Of a DNA stretch of 64,000 nucleotides, positions 45,301 through 56,182 are shown piece after piece; the stretch's first letter is position 1, and each line of letters begins with the position of its first letter. The stretch comes from Phlebotomus papatasi (taxonomy: Eukaryota > Arthropoda > Insecta > Diptera > Psychodidae). The stretch covers positions 5,952,001-6,016,000 of the forward strand of contig NC_077222.1 in NCBI RefSeq assembly GCF_024763615.1, read 5' to 3'. Below the pieces are notes generated by a model, which searched no databases, was not told where the DNA came from, and saw only the letters and a list, made by a program, of their open reading frames with translations. The translations under genes and the position numbers were made by a program.

Positions 45301-48184
45301 CAATAAAATTATAGTGAAAATTGTGGGGAGAAGCCTCTACAAGTAGTGAAGTGTCTTGTGGTGCAAAAAAATACAGTGCCGATAAGAATTAGTGGAAATT
45401 TGGTGAAGTGAAGCTCGAAAAATAGGAAAATATTTTTTCTTGAAAATTAGAATATTGTGCCCCACGAGCTCGCTCAAGTGTCTGGAGTGTTGTGAAAAGG
45501 TGGTTTTTTATTTAGAAAAACTTATATAGAGGAAAAATTAAAAGATTTTTGTGAGATGGTTCGGGTGAAAAAAAAATTGTAAACATGTCGGGCATCTCGC
45601 TCAGCGATAATCGGATGGAGAAATATCTTCCCAAATGTGAGTTTTTTTTTAGTCAAAAATTGATCAATTTCGCTTGGATTTTAGGAAAACAATAGGGAAT
45701 GTGAAATATTATAAATTAAGAAGTGTATACGGTGGCATAGGGCAATAAAAAAACGTGAAATTCTATTGTGTTTTTAATTGTGAGTGTACGTCAAAATTGT
45801 TGCGATACAGCAGAAAAAATCTGATACTAGAATCAAAACTCGTTATGCTTTGCCCCAAGAACTTGTTAGTACTTAAAATTCTTCCAGAGACTATTTTTGC
45901 CATCTCTGAAAATTCAAAGACTGTACGTTCTTGAACCAAAGCATATTTTAAAATAAATGCTTTCCTTCAAGTAAAATAGTCTTTAAGCTCAACACACGAA
46001 TGCCCGTTCTTATATCAAGAGCTAAATTAAGAGCTGTTTCCACAGAGCTCTTTTCTGAGTGTATGAGAAGTGTTTAGTCATTGATTAATCAAATATACTT
46101 ACAATGTAGTTACTAAGCACGCAAAATCATGACGTTCTTAAAATCTTTTGTTTTTCAAGTACCTAGAGCGTTACAATTGGAATCATTATCTGCCAATTGC
46201 GCACTTTAAAGTTAAGAATAAAACCATTTTCCTCTCGACTTTGTGATAAAAGGGAGCTCAATATTTTTCAAATTTAATTAAATATTTTAGAATAAGAAAA
46301 TAGATTTAAAAATCAAAATTTTTGCTGCAATGTTAATAATTTGCTCTTATTCATTTTCAAAGCATATACAATGCATAAAAAATTTAATGTAATGCAGCTT
46401 TTTATGTGAAAAAAAATTGTCTTGGGCTTTGGCAAGTTCAAAAATCAATTTACGCTAACAATTGTTGAGCAATTCATCCGTTTTAAAAAATATAAAATAA
46501 AGCTCTAGGTGCTTTTTTATTAAATGTATATTTCCTGGCAGTGTTTGACCTTCAAATGAAGATTTCTAAGTAATTTAGTAATATCTAATTGAAGTTAGAT
46601 AGATAGATAGATAAGTTTATTGTCATGTCAAAAGAATATACATTCTATAACTGACTATATAAATTTTAACTTTCACTTAATTCTAAATTGAGTGCGACCA
46701 ATCCGTACGAGATACATCCTCAGCGTTCTTGGATATCCAATAAAATTTGTTTAATATTCTGATTGTACAATGTTTCATCTTTTTTTAATTGTGAAATTAA
46801 TTTATTATAATGTTTAATTGAATTGTATTTAATTGATTTTTGTCCATATTTTGTTGTTTTAATTTTAATATTTGTAATATCTCCTTTTCTACGTCTATTA
46901 TGTGTAACTTCTTCTAGATTGTTTTGTTACAATTTTTTTTTGATAAAGAGAAAATGCAGACATTGAGAGATACGACAATTGCATATTGTGCATTGTTTGA
47001 TTAAATTAACATTATTTAGCACTAAAAGTTGTTTTTCTTACTTTAAAATTGAAAATTATTTATGCAATTTAAGATTTCTCTCGTTAAACAAACAGATCTA
47101 TGCAAAATTCCTATTCCAAATCCTTTAAATTTGACAAGAACTTTAAAAAATTGTTCTATATTAAAGCTAATTTGTTTGTTAGAGTTTCATTCCATTTTAA
47201 CATTTTCAAAATTATAGGGGGAAATCTCTCTCCTGAATATTTTTTTAGCACATTACTGTTCTCAATTGCTTCTGTATTATCGACTTTTCTTTGCCTTGGT
47301 TCCTGTCTCTACTGTTTTTCCTAGTTTTTTTCCGTGTTTTAAACCTTTTAAACTATCAAACAATCGTGGCAGGAACCAAACAAGAAAAAATCGATCATGC
47401 AGAAAAATTTATAACAGTAAATCGCTAAAGAATCTGAATTTTTCATTGGAATAGCAACATTTTTTTTAATAAATATTGAAATATTTTGCCTAATGATTTC
47501 GTATGGTTGATCATAAATTTTGGGAAAAACAGGTTCACTTGATGTGCCGGAGATTCCAAAAGACTGGCAAGATATGTTCAAGAGTTGCATTGAGAAGATG
47601 CGCACACAGATCCAAATGGAAGTTGATGCCTCCATGAAATACTTGGCTATGGCAGCCTATTTCTCCAGAGATACTGTCAATCGTCCAGGATTTGCCAAGC
47701 ACTTCTTTGAAGCATCTTCAGAGGAGCGCGAACATGCCAATAAACTCATCGAGTACCTTCTGATGCGTGGTGGTCTGAACACCTTCAATGAGACCAGCTA
47801 CATTACATCCCTCATCAAGGTTCCGGTAGGTTTTTTAATGAATGTATTCCGTATTCTGCTTTTAAGTGTTCTGGATACTAAATGCTGAATTTCTTTCTAC
47901 CGGGCCAGATGGTGAAGAAACTGGAATGGGAGTCAGGAGTAGATGCTCTGGAGGAGGCTCTGAAACTTGAGGCTGAGGTTACCAGGAGCATTCGTGATGT
48001 TATCAAGACTTGCGAGGGTGACGTAAATGACTATCATTTGGTGGACTATCTCACGGGAGAATTCCTGGAAGAGCAATACAATGGACAGCGTGAACTGGCT
48101 GGCAAAATCTCCACCCTGCGCAAGATGATGAAGACTCATGGAACCATTGGCGAATTTATGTATGATAAGAAGCTTCTGGAATGA
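39338..48184 (+). CDS. Fer1HCH: Secreted ferritin heavy-chain homologue (three coding exons)
   Basis: Exons 39338-39404, 47533-47825 and 47909-48184 give 211 residues. Exon 1 carries the signal peptide (residues 1-19, ending ASA) and ends in phase 1. The split codon restores Cys23, a plausible match to the N-terminal cysteine of insect ferritins. Exon 2 has YFSRDTVNRPGFAKHFF and the helix-B motif EEREHANKL. All six ferroxidase ligands are present: Glu52, Tyr59, Glu87, His90, Glu141 and Gln176. This is therefore the iron-oxidising subunit, which assembles with Fer2LCH into the secreted 24-mer. An NET sequon lies at 108-110. Donors are GTAAGT and GTAGGT, acceptors AACAG and GCCAG. The 8.1-kb first intron is filled with transposons. 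Translation is predicted to be iron-regulated through the IRE. Confidence 0.96.
39985..40030 (-). mobile_element. Retroposon 3' tail fragment
   Basis: On the minus strand a short unique stretch ends with GTGAATAAAGTA and then (TTA)n, typical of LINE/SINE 3' ends. It is cut off by the adjacent TIR element. Confidence 0.45.
40035..40941. mobile_element. TIR element with repeated GTGGCGAAAA motifs
   Basis: Ends GGGTAGAGTCAGTAC and complement, TA on both sides. The motif GTGGCGAAAA(A/G)(G)T occurs at least six times in both orientations near the ends and at 40440-40480 and 40693-40755. Such subterminal copies resemble transposase-binding sites. 907 bases, no transposase recognised. Confidence 0.8.
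41104..41545. mobile_element. Possible MITE with GGGAGACCGGGGTAGAT end
   Basis: The left end resembles, in complement, GGCTAATTCTGCATCGGTAT near 41522-41541. The match has gaps, so the call is weak. Confidence 0.35.
42229..42365 (-). mobile_element. Retroposon 3' end
   Basis: On the minus strand a unique segment ends CCTTAATAAAAATC and then TATCAC repeats, as in LINE 3' ends with AATAAA and a short tandem tail. Confidence 0.5.
43048..43567 (-). mobile_element. piggyBac-like MITE, copy C
   Basis: TTAA on the left, TTAG on the right, ends TCCTTTAAGGACGAG and complement. Same family and orientation as 30731-31237 but more diverged. Confidence 0.82.
44243..44834 (-). mobile_element. 5'-truncated LINE, recent insertion
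   Basis: Perfect 14-base duplication ACTTGCATTTTATT at 44229-44242 and 44835-44848. The 3' end on the minus strand is GATAAGCGGTTGAAAATGAA followed by (TGAA)n. The body contains an intact reading frame (44274-44825). Confidence 0.93.
44274..44825 (-). CDS. LINE reverse-transcriptase C-terminal fragment
   Basis: 183 codons without a stop. Recognisable landmarks in order are LSVFKAVFIPILTYGHEIW (thumb-side helix with the TYG motif), the AAEMRYLRAVKGITRRDR region, RSQLRWYGHVQRM and RGRPRTRW. These are standard in the tail of non-LTR polymerases. The catalytic core lies upstream and was never copied because of 5' truncation, so the fragment is not an active enzyme. Its G+C content is much higher than that of the surroundings. 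The family (RTE, CR1/L2 or other) cannot be set from this part alone. Confidence 0.88.
   Translation of the reverse strand: MEAELSSRIGQASAVMRELGRSVLRKVELSRSAKLSVFKAVFIPILTYGHEIWVMTERVRSRVQAAEMRYLRAVKGITRRDRVRNVAVREELRVEELLLRVERSQLRWYGHVQRMNEERFPRKAMQAIVRRPRPRGRPRTRWLNQIQNLALERLGIEPEHLPEVAEDRQAWAARLDVMGPRPQ
45019..46061 (+). mobile_element. CACTCAGAAAA-ended element with exon-like cargo
   Basis: Inverted ends CACTCAGAAAA with TA on each side (45017-45018, 46062-46063). AGCTCTT/AAGAGCT motifs recur near both ends. Inside, 45200-45640 looks like a host-type leader and first exon rather than transposon sequence. The CACT start resembles CACTA/Chapaev-type ends, but that is a guess. Confidence 0.7.
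45585..45636 (+). CDS. Short exon-like coding segment with splice donor
   Basis: AAACATG starts 17 codons (MSGISLSDNRMEKYLPK) plus one base, then a strong donor GTGAGT at 45637. Upstream is about 350 bases of AGTG-rich sequence with an initiator-like TCAGTG near 45219, typical of a dipteran leader. I do not recognise the peptide. It could be the captured first exon of another gene or an alternative first exon here: it ends in the same phase as the ferritin signal exon. Confidence 0.4.
46597..46930 (-). pseudogene. LINE C-terminus and 3' end, decayed
   Basis: On the minus strand LEEVTHNRRRKGDI is followed by KYGQKSIKYNSIKHYNKL and a stop at 46720-46722. This fits the distal tail of CR1/Jockey-like polymerases (HNTRR..., FGQRSF.Y.G...WN.LP). 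Then come a 3' segment with CAATAAAC and a (TATC)n tail at 46597-46613. Confidence 0.7.
47826..47908 (+). other. Fer1HCH intron 2
   Basis: 83 bases, GTAGGT to GCCAG, phase 0. Confidence 0.9.
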
Positions 48185-48209
48185 GTGAATCCCTTCCAAA
48201 TCGAGTTGT

Positions 48210-48215
48210 AATAAA
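48210..48215 (+). terminator. Fer1HCH poly(A) signal
   Basis: AATAAA 25 bases after the stop codon. Further AATAAA copies at about 48244 and 48414 are alternatives. Confidence 0.7.
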
Positions 48216-48954
48216 TATTGAATTTAAAGAAAGAAAAAAAAAGAAATAAAACAATAGAATGTTAATAGATGTGTCTAGATACTGAGCCACAGGAAATGAC
48301 TGTGATGAGCCAGCCATTCTCGGGATTACCCTAATCTAATCACTATTTGATTCATTTTACATATTCTCAATTACTTTGTTTACGATTAAAAGAAGATGTG
48401 TAATTAAGTTTTCAATAAAATGTAGTCTTTGGACGAAGTGATGTTTCATTTCCAAACCTTGGACTCGCACGTACTCCTTTTTCACTTGAATGCTTGGAAA
48501 AATGGGAAAATAGAAACATTTCGCAGGATAATTTGGTCATAAAATTTTATTTATCGAAAACTTTATGGTTCATTGTATCATATTTGGACATCGCTGTACA
48601 CGCAGAAGGAAACTTATGTGCTGATGTTGGCTAATGCAGGGAGTGTGGAAATGGTGAAAATCCAAGGGTGAGTTTGGGAAAATCAGGGAGAGTGACTGAT
48701 GGACGAGTGGACAGTAAATCCACGCAAATCCTCGTTCAGCTCTTTTGACAAATATTCATCAATATACAACATTTTCCCCTTCTCTGATTCTATGATGTTT
48801 AAAAGATTTATCAATGCTGCAAAGTGCAATAAGTTATAAAAGATTGGTAAGTTTTATTAAGAAGAAGAAAGGTTTTTCTTTCTAAAATTATAAATATAAA
48901 ATAATAAGAGCCCTATAATTTTAATTAATGCACTATATCTTAGGGACCGAAGGC
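48216..48954. other. Downstream of Fer1HCH, no gene recognised
   Basis: No open frame or repeat supported. Confidence 0.45.
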
Positions 48955-48958
48955 TTAA

Positions 48959-49185
48959 CCCTTTAAGGACGATTGGATCACCGGTGTCCCATAAAGAAAA
49001 TAAATTTTCTTGACTACCTAAAGTAATTTTTTTTCTTATGTCTGTTCATAATTGTACAGTAGAATGTTGAAGGAATCTAGAATATTTTTTGCAAGTCTCT
49101 AGCTATTTGGTATGTAGTAAGTATTTAAGTTTAAAAATGGCGAATTTTTAAATTCTCAAATTCATAATTTATTTTTTATAAATTA
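48959..49185 (+). mobile_element. piggyBac-like MITE, truncated copy D
   Basis: TTAA then CCCTTTAAGGACGATTGG. Collinear with the first 220 bases of 22444-22959, then lost. Confidence 0.8.
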
Positions 49186-49458
49186 AATTGTGAATATAAG
49201 TTAAATTGTGAATTTGATAGTCGACTGGATTAACAATTGTCGAATAAACTATACGCTCTTCTATATAAAAAGAAATTCCAAATAAATTATTCTAAAAGGT
49301 GTAATATTTTGGGCTTACTTTAATTTACTTTAAAACTTTTCACTGTATTTGTAAAAGACTTCCGGAGGGAGTGGGGTCACTGGAGATTGGAGGTTGATAT
49401 CTTTTACCGTTTAGTTTACAGCTCAAAGGGGTGACAAAGCACCCTAGGCTTTGCGAAG

Positions 49459-50355
49459 TGCTCGAACTCGTGACTTAGATGCTACCCTTAAAAGTACTTA
49501 ACCGTTTACCGGTTCTAAGCCGATTTAAACCGATTTGTAAATCACTCGAAAGATCACACAAAATAATTTTAAGAGTGATGTAATTGATTTTCAGACAAAA
49601 ATTGCTTATCGGTTTATAATCGGTTCGTTACCCATTCACAACCGATTTGAATGGTCTTATAAATCAGTCAAAACATTGCCCAAAATAGTTTAGGACTTAA
49701 TATAATTGAATTTTGAATAAAAATTAGTTATCGGTTATGATCGGATTCATTACCGGTTCAAAATCGATTGGAACCAGTTCAGTTTTGTCGGAAATCCCAA
49801 GGGTGAAAAAATCGAGGTATATATCGCTCCTTGGAAATTACAAGGGGTCAACTCACTTTTTTGCGATTTTGAGATTCTAATGCACTTAGAAAGACAATTT
49901 AATAAATTTTCAGATGATATAAGTCATTAAATTTCGTTGTTAGAAAAGTTTTTCAAAATTTTAATCTTTTTGATTACTTGCATAATTTTGTTTGAAGTAA
50001 AGGGGCACAAAATATATTAATCGTTCAAAATTTTGTGAAACAAGGGACTAACTCAAGCAAGTTAATCGCTTGTCATTCTAATTTCAGCAAAATTTGCACA
50101 TGATTTAGAACGACAAGGAGATAACTCATAAAAAAAACATATTTTGAAAGCTAAAAATATAAAAGTTTCGATGTTTATATTAGTGCTCATACAAATAGAA
50201 AAGAAATAAATTGTTTTTGTTCAGTCATTTAATTGAGATACTTATTTAGACAAAGTTGAATCTTTCATGCTGTCTCCTGAAAAATGGCCGAAAATTAGTT
50301 GGCTCCTTGTAATTTCCAAGGAGAGATATACTGCTGTCTCCGTGGAGTTCGAGCA
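49459..50355. repeat. TGCTCGAAC-family element, copy 2
   Basis: TGCTCGAACTC at the left, its complement GAGTTCGAGCA at the right. The segment just before the left end (49365-49450) also matches blocks of the family. The interior is not obviously shared with 6314-6954. Confidence 0.45.
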
Positions 50356-50368
50356 GTAAAAATATATA

Positions 50369-50614
50369 CAGTAGAGTCTCTCAAATTCGAACGACATTTG
50401 GATTCAAAATGTCAATTGTTGGGTTATGTTAAAAAAAAGTGTATTCTGGATGAATGAAAATCATTTTTACGTGCTTCTTCCTGAATGTTTATATACATTG
50501 TGATCGTATAAAATGAACATGAAGTATGTCACATAAATTTCGTTAGTTTTGAATTTGGGAGGTGAGAAATATTAAAAGCACCCCCCAAGCGTTCGAATTT
50601 AAAAGACTTTACTG
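50369..50614. mobile_element. Tigger/pogo-like MITE, copy 1
   Basis: Ends CAGTAGAGTCTCTCAAATTC and complement, TA on both sides, 246 bases. CAGTA...-type ends with TA fit the pogo/Tigger group. Confidence 0.85.
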
Positions 50615-50654
50615 TACTATTAATAAATAAAAAGATAAAAAAAATATCATTTAT

Positions 50655-50875
50655 GAGTATTTTACTGATATTTTACCGATTGAGACCGATGCAGCAGGGT
50701 TGGAAATTTCAAGACCTTTCTAAAATCTCCAAATTCAAGCTCGGTTGCAAAATAGGCCCTGGATGTGGTTGAAAAATCGTTGGAATCGTTTTCCAGAAGA
50801 CCTAAACACAGAGACAGTAAGAGATAGAAATACAATTTCTCACCGACTTTTTCTTTTAGATAAGACACACTTAGA
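50655..50875 (-). repeat. Fragment of the TGCTCGAAC-family repeat
   Basis: Shares TTTTACCGATTGAGACCGAT and GGTTGGAAATTTCAAGACC with 58380-58450 and 6545-6600. Confidence 0.5.
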
Positions 50876-50938
50876 ATGATTATAACAGGTATCTGGGAGT
50901 TTTATCTCAGGCCTGAATCACCAAAGTGGTTTTCTTAC

Positions 50939-51069
50939 GCCCTAGACACACTTACGACTTAAGCCGAGAGATGACTTAGTGGAAAATTATGGAAATGTAG
51001 TTTAACCATTATTTCTAATATAACTACGTTAAGCCGTCTCTCGGCTAATCCTCATGTCTGTCAAGGCCC
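50939..51069. mobile_element. Short MITE with GCCCTAGACACAC end
   Basis: Left GCCCTAGACACACTTACG and right complement GGGCCTTGACAGACATGAG, each followed by TTAAGCCGAGAGA-like sequence. About 131 bases. Confidence 0.65.
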
Positions 51070-52627
51070 TTAGATTCACTATTACTAAGCACAAATATAA
51101 TTCCCTAGAAAACCTTTCGATTAAAAGGATATTTAAACGGAAAGGATCAAAACGATATAATGTCTCCTTTATTTTAAAAAATATTCACCGAACAACTTAT
51201 TTATGATAATTCTAATGTTTTCTTTATTTTAAAAATTCATCAAGATTTTTAATATGCAAACTATATTTTTGTGTGACCTACCAACCGAGGGATTGATTTT
51301 TATAGTTGTTTTGCTTATCTCTTTTGTGTAATATTCCAAATAATTATCGCGTGAAAGATGCTTTTTATGGTAGCATAAAAAAGTGTTACCAGCATCAGCA
51401 TTTGGATTCCCCTCCTGAAATACTAAAACTTGGGGTATAAGGGATACTCTATCTCCGAGATATGAGTCAAGTTTTGTGTTAAGGTTTGACGGCTTTTCCC
51501 CTGTGTCATCACGATTTGCGTGCGAATAAGAAAACGGACAAATAAATATTTCAAGGATTTTCTCATGTAGCATTTTGTAAATGCGAAACAACCCTTGATT
51601 GTTGAACTTTGTGAATGGTTTAGGAGGTGCTTGGATTACGTATTCTGACCATGTTGAGCCAGCTTTTGCCATTCGTGTACACAAGAAGGAAAAGACAAAT
51701 TTTAAAATCTTAAAATTCACCCCAAACTTCTGTCATCTTTTTTTTTTAAAGGATATGGGGTTGACCAGAAAGGCCAGGAGGAAAAAAATTGGCGGACATA
51801 TAAACGTGACAGATTGCCCAGAATTGGGGATGTTTATTGCATAAGTAAGAAGATATTCAAATACACTTTTAGTCCCTTCTGTCTTCGACTGTATTGACGT
51901 GATGATTTGTCAGGAAAATATAGCAATTTCAGCTTAGGTCTCTATTTATCATGTCTTCGCATCCTCCCACAAAAAAAATTTTGCATTTTTTTCATGTCCC
52001 CCCGTATTAAATTGTAATGTAACGTGTTCTGTCCATTTAGAGAGCATGGTGAAAAATAAAAGATGTAGTCAAATGGGCAAAAATGAGGGTGAAAATGATG
52101 TGCTTTGAATCTTGAATGTCTTTATTTTCCTGAAAAAAAATTTAATTCTTCTGCCTCAAAGTCGTTTTTCACAGAATATGCCTTAGTCCTTTTGTACTCT
52201 CCTCCACTGAAGGCAAAATTTCAATTTACTGACTGAATATGGTATTTAAATTGGAAAATCTTTTACGGAGCAAAAAGTACCAGAGGCTGAAGGGTCAAGC
52301 TCAAGAGCAATGACTTGCAAAGGAAAATCGCCCCCGGAGAAGGGTTCCTTTAGGATAACGAAAATTGAAATGATACTCAAATTGAATTGTGTCGCCACAT
52401 GTTTCCTTCTTGGTATCTTTAGAGACCGCATAGTCTATTTTAGCGACAAAAGGGGATAAGTATGATTCAGTAATTGAACAATATTTAAGGATCAGGGTAA
52501 AGGTTTGTAGTAAAACTTTGTCAAAATAATGGCAATGAGTTAACATTATGAGTCTCACAAACATGAAGATATACTGAGAGACAAACTAATATATTTATAG
52601 TGGACAAAATTATAGTTGAAATGTGGT
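51070..52627. other. No gene recognised
   Basis: An open frame of 163 codons (51229-51720, minus) has no recognised domain and overlaps another on the plus strand. Confidence 0.4.
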
Positions 52628-54375
52628 TTAGTACATTATTGCACTGCGCTTATTGTTACACTAAACTTTATCTTGGTTGAATCTCAGATCTGTGAGAGGC
52701 ATGTCTTAATTTGATCATTGTTTTTTAGAGATTAAGTACTAAAATTCGAGCTGTACTAAATTTAGTACAAATATATTTTAAATCCCAAGCACAAAAATGT
52801 CTTCGTAAACGATTGGTTCACGTTTAAATCTATTAGAGGTTAGATTCGTCGTAAAATTGGAAACACGTGTTCTACTAAAATTAGAACATCATGAGAAGTT
52901 GTACACAACGCTAATGATGTATTCATAATAATTTTATGATTTATTCAGGAGAAATTACAATAATTAGATAGAATATTAATATCTTGATAAAAAGGTTATA
53001 AGTAATTCTAGTTTTATTGCAGTGTCTCTTTTTATTTTTGTGTGGAATTCTGTATATTATCGTATTTGATGACTAAGTGTTTTTGTTCTAATTTGATATC
53101 TGTACTAAATTTAGTAATTTGTTAAAATGTAATTTTTAATCAAACATATCGCTGAGATTCAATAACTTTTATAAAAATCAAATTAAATTTACTTACTAAA
53201 TTTAGTGTACTAAATTTAGTACTAGGCATAAATCATGCGGAAAGAAAAGAAAGAAGTATTTGAATCTTTGTTAATTTTTTAGTGCTATTCGTTCCATTTC
53301 AATTTTTAGATAATTTAAGATGAATAAGATTATTTGTACTAAAATTAGGATTCTCTAAAAATGTCGTTTTCAAAGCAAACATATCGTTTAGTTAGAATAA
53401 TTGAATATTATAAAAAAAAAACATTTAAATTTCCTTTCGGAAAACGTTTTTGTATGAAGTGTACTAAAATTAGTCGCAGGGATAAGTCATACTTAAAGAA
53501 AGTAAGTACAGTAGAGTCTTCTAAATTCGAACGCTCGGGGGGTATTTTTGACATTTCTCACCTCCCAAATTCGAACGATTTTTTCAAAACTAACGAAATT
53601 TTTGTGAGATTAAATTGTACTTTGAATTAAATTCCCGTACTTTCTCACAAGTCTTAGTGGTAACATACTTCCTTTTCATTTTATACGATCATAATGTACG
53701 TAAACATTCAGGAAGAAGTACGTAAATATGATTTTCAATCATCCAGAATTCAAGTTTTTTAACATAACCCTACAATTGACATTTTGAATCCAAACGTCGT
53801 TCGAATTTGAGAGGTTCAGATTTAAGAGACTTTACTGTACTTAAAACCTTGTTAATCTTTAGTACTTTTCATTCAATTTCATTTTCTTTACCGATTGATT
53901 CAAATTTGTGGTAGAATACTGACGGTAATATGTAGTACTACAGGCAAATCGAGGAGGAGATTCATCTTTTTCATTTGCATGTGATTCGAACTTAGTAAGA
54001 TATTAGTACTAAATTTATTAGTCTGAAGAAAATGTTATCATTTATTAAGCAAATATATCGCTGAAACTCATTAATAGAAAGTAATTTGAAATTTCCTCCT
54101 AGAAAATGTTTCAGAATGAAGTGTACTAAATTTAGTACATTGGATGAATCATAATTTTTTAAAAAAAAGTGTTTGAAACTGTTTGAATTTTTATTCATTT
54201 GTTCAAGTTGACTTTTGTTCTAACTCTTATAATTCAAATCCTAGAGATTTATTTTCACATGTTCACTTTTAGTACATGGTCTAAATATATTTCGAAAACT
54301 TGAATTATTGTGAATTTTCTGATTTTCTCTTTAGACAATTTGCCCCTAAAAAATTAAATATAACTAATTTAGTAC
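52628..54375. repeat. Diverged tandem array with TACTAAATTTAGTA palindromes
   Basis: At least a dozen full or partial copies of (G)TACTAAATTTAGTA(C) occur at irregular spacing. Three blocks starting near 53097, 53333 and 54001 also share flanking sequence (AAGCAAACATATCG, GAAGTGTACTAAA). They look like diverged repeats of roughly 240-340 bases once the inserted MITE (53509-53837) is removed. Confidence 0.65.
53509..53837. mobile_element. Tigger/pogo-like MITE, copy 2
   Basis: Ends CAGTAGAGTCTTCTAAATTC and complement, TA on both sides. Related to 50369-50614 in inverted order. Confidence 0.85.
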
Positions 54376-56115
54376 AGTAGGGCTATTGCAGTTGCAACAG
54401 CAGAGATTTTGCTAAATCTATTAGCTTCTGTCTTCTGAGTTTGAAAGTCACATGTGTCGTTTTTTTTTATCTCTAACCTTTTTTCCTTAATATCATTTAG
54501 GTGAATTCGGCGATTTTTCGATGGAGTACGTGAAATTAAAGAAAATCTCTTGGATAAATTGAGTGGTTGGAGAAATGCTGCTGCAATGCTTTCAATCATG
54601 CTTGAGGGTTGTGATTTTGTGGGACAGAAAATATAGTGAGCACATTCACACTCAATTGATATTCAAAGCACAATCCTTGTCCAAACTAGTGCTTGGCGGG
54701 TGTCTGTTTATTCTTTTGGCTTCGTCAGGATACTGCATCATCTTCTCCACGTCCATCCCCTTTGGGTTAGAGCTCAAAGAAAATAGCATCTTTTTTTCCT
54801 TTGATTTGATAGCAGTTACGGTCCAGAGGACGTGCTTCGGTCCTTCGACTCGAAATTTTTCACACACAATTCTTCCTTCATGGCAGGGATAGCAAGTGTC
54901 TCAAATAGTACCCAGTCCTTCTGGCATGTCATGTCCTGACCGTACGTCCTTCCAGGCGTTTGCAGTTATTGGTGTTCATCAGATAAAGAGCGAATACTAT
55001 GGGGTATCGAAGCATGGAACAATGGATGAAATACGCGATCAATTCTCTCTCGCGGTGTTTTCTTTTTTAATTCCTTTTTTTTTTTGAAAATAACTCATTG
55101 GAGTCAGCCAGACAGATGAAGCCATATTCAATAAATTTGATTACACCTCCGTCTTGCAACACAATAAATGTGAAGGATGTTTGTAAGTCCTTTTACCTCT
55201 TCTCTACGAAAGACGTACAAGAAAATCTATCTTGAATGCTATTGCGGTGGAATTCCTTCATATCATAAAATTAACACTAACAACACTTTATTTAGATAGC
55301 TTGGCTGAACAATGTTCTCTTTCGTGGTTTGCATTTAATTGTGAATATTCACGTAAAATCTTGGAAAAACACGCTTAATGTTACCGATAAACCACCATGA
55401 GCTTAATTTTACTTTCTTTTGGGGGTGCTGAATTCATTAGGATAAACTCTAGCAGACTTCCAATGTATTCTTTTGTCTATACCTTAGAGCCAAAGAAAAG
55501 GGGTTGAATTTTATAATGTGTATACTTTTTGTCATAAAAGGAATAACCCTCTCGTGTAGCTAAGGGGTTACTCTCAATATTTTAAGGCACAATAATTCAA
55601 AGAATTATACCACCACCGAGATTTATGAATCATGTGGCTTAGGGTTTGTTGGTTTTACAGGCATTTTCCGAGGGGATGGATTTTCTCCTCAATACTAATA
55701 CCTGCTGGCGAGATTTCCAATTTTCTTAGTTGTTCGCTTAAGAAGTCACATACATTCTCCCAAACCGTTTTTCGTGCCCCACCAAGAACATACCTTTGAA
55801 GTGAAGACAGTGCCTGTTGCAAGGGGGGAATCTGCATGTCAACCAGCGACTCAGAGGGTGACAAGGATTGTCATGCCCTCAGGAGGTGGTCAGATTCATG
55901 ACCAGAATTTAGATGAACCAATTTTGGCTCAGTCAAGTGCGATGATGTGTGCCAAATTACACAAATTTTAATGGAGAACGTGTTGGTGGTTCTGAAGGAA
56001 GGTTATCCGGGGTTCAAATTGCAATTACAATTGACGCTTCGTATTGTGAAAGGGTTAAATTCCATTTTGAAATTGTTAAAAATCTACATGTGCTCATAAC
56101 GATTTGATTTGAGGT
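54376..56115. other. No gene recognised
   Basis: Open frames up to 109 codons on both strands with no recognised domain. Confidence 0.4.
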
Positions 56116-56182
56116 AGGGGGAGGCGAGGCTACATTGAAAACGTTATTTTTCGAATATTTCTAAAAGAAGCTTTGGGCTTTA

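Larger units (their letters stand above)
39405..47532 (+). other. Fer1HCH intron 1 (8.1 kb, transposon-rich)
   Basis: It separates the signal-peptide exon from the mature protein. Contents in order: a retroposon tail, a TIR element (40035-40941), a weak MITE (41104-41545), a retroposon tail (42229-42365), a piggyBac-like MITE (43048-43567), a MITE with a LINE inside (44092-44926), an element with an exon-like module (45019-46061) and a decayed LINE tail (46597-46930). 46931-47532 is AT-rich with no recognised feature. Confidence 0.85.

Noticed and set aside
51229..51720. A 163-codon open frame (minus) as a gene
   Set aside because: No recognised motif, and an open frame on the other strand overlaps it.
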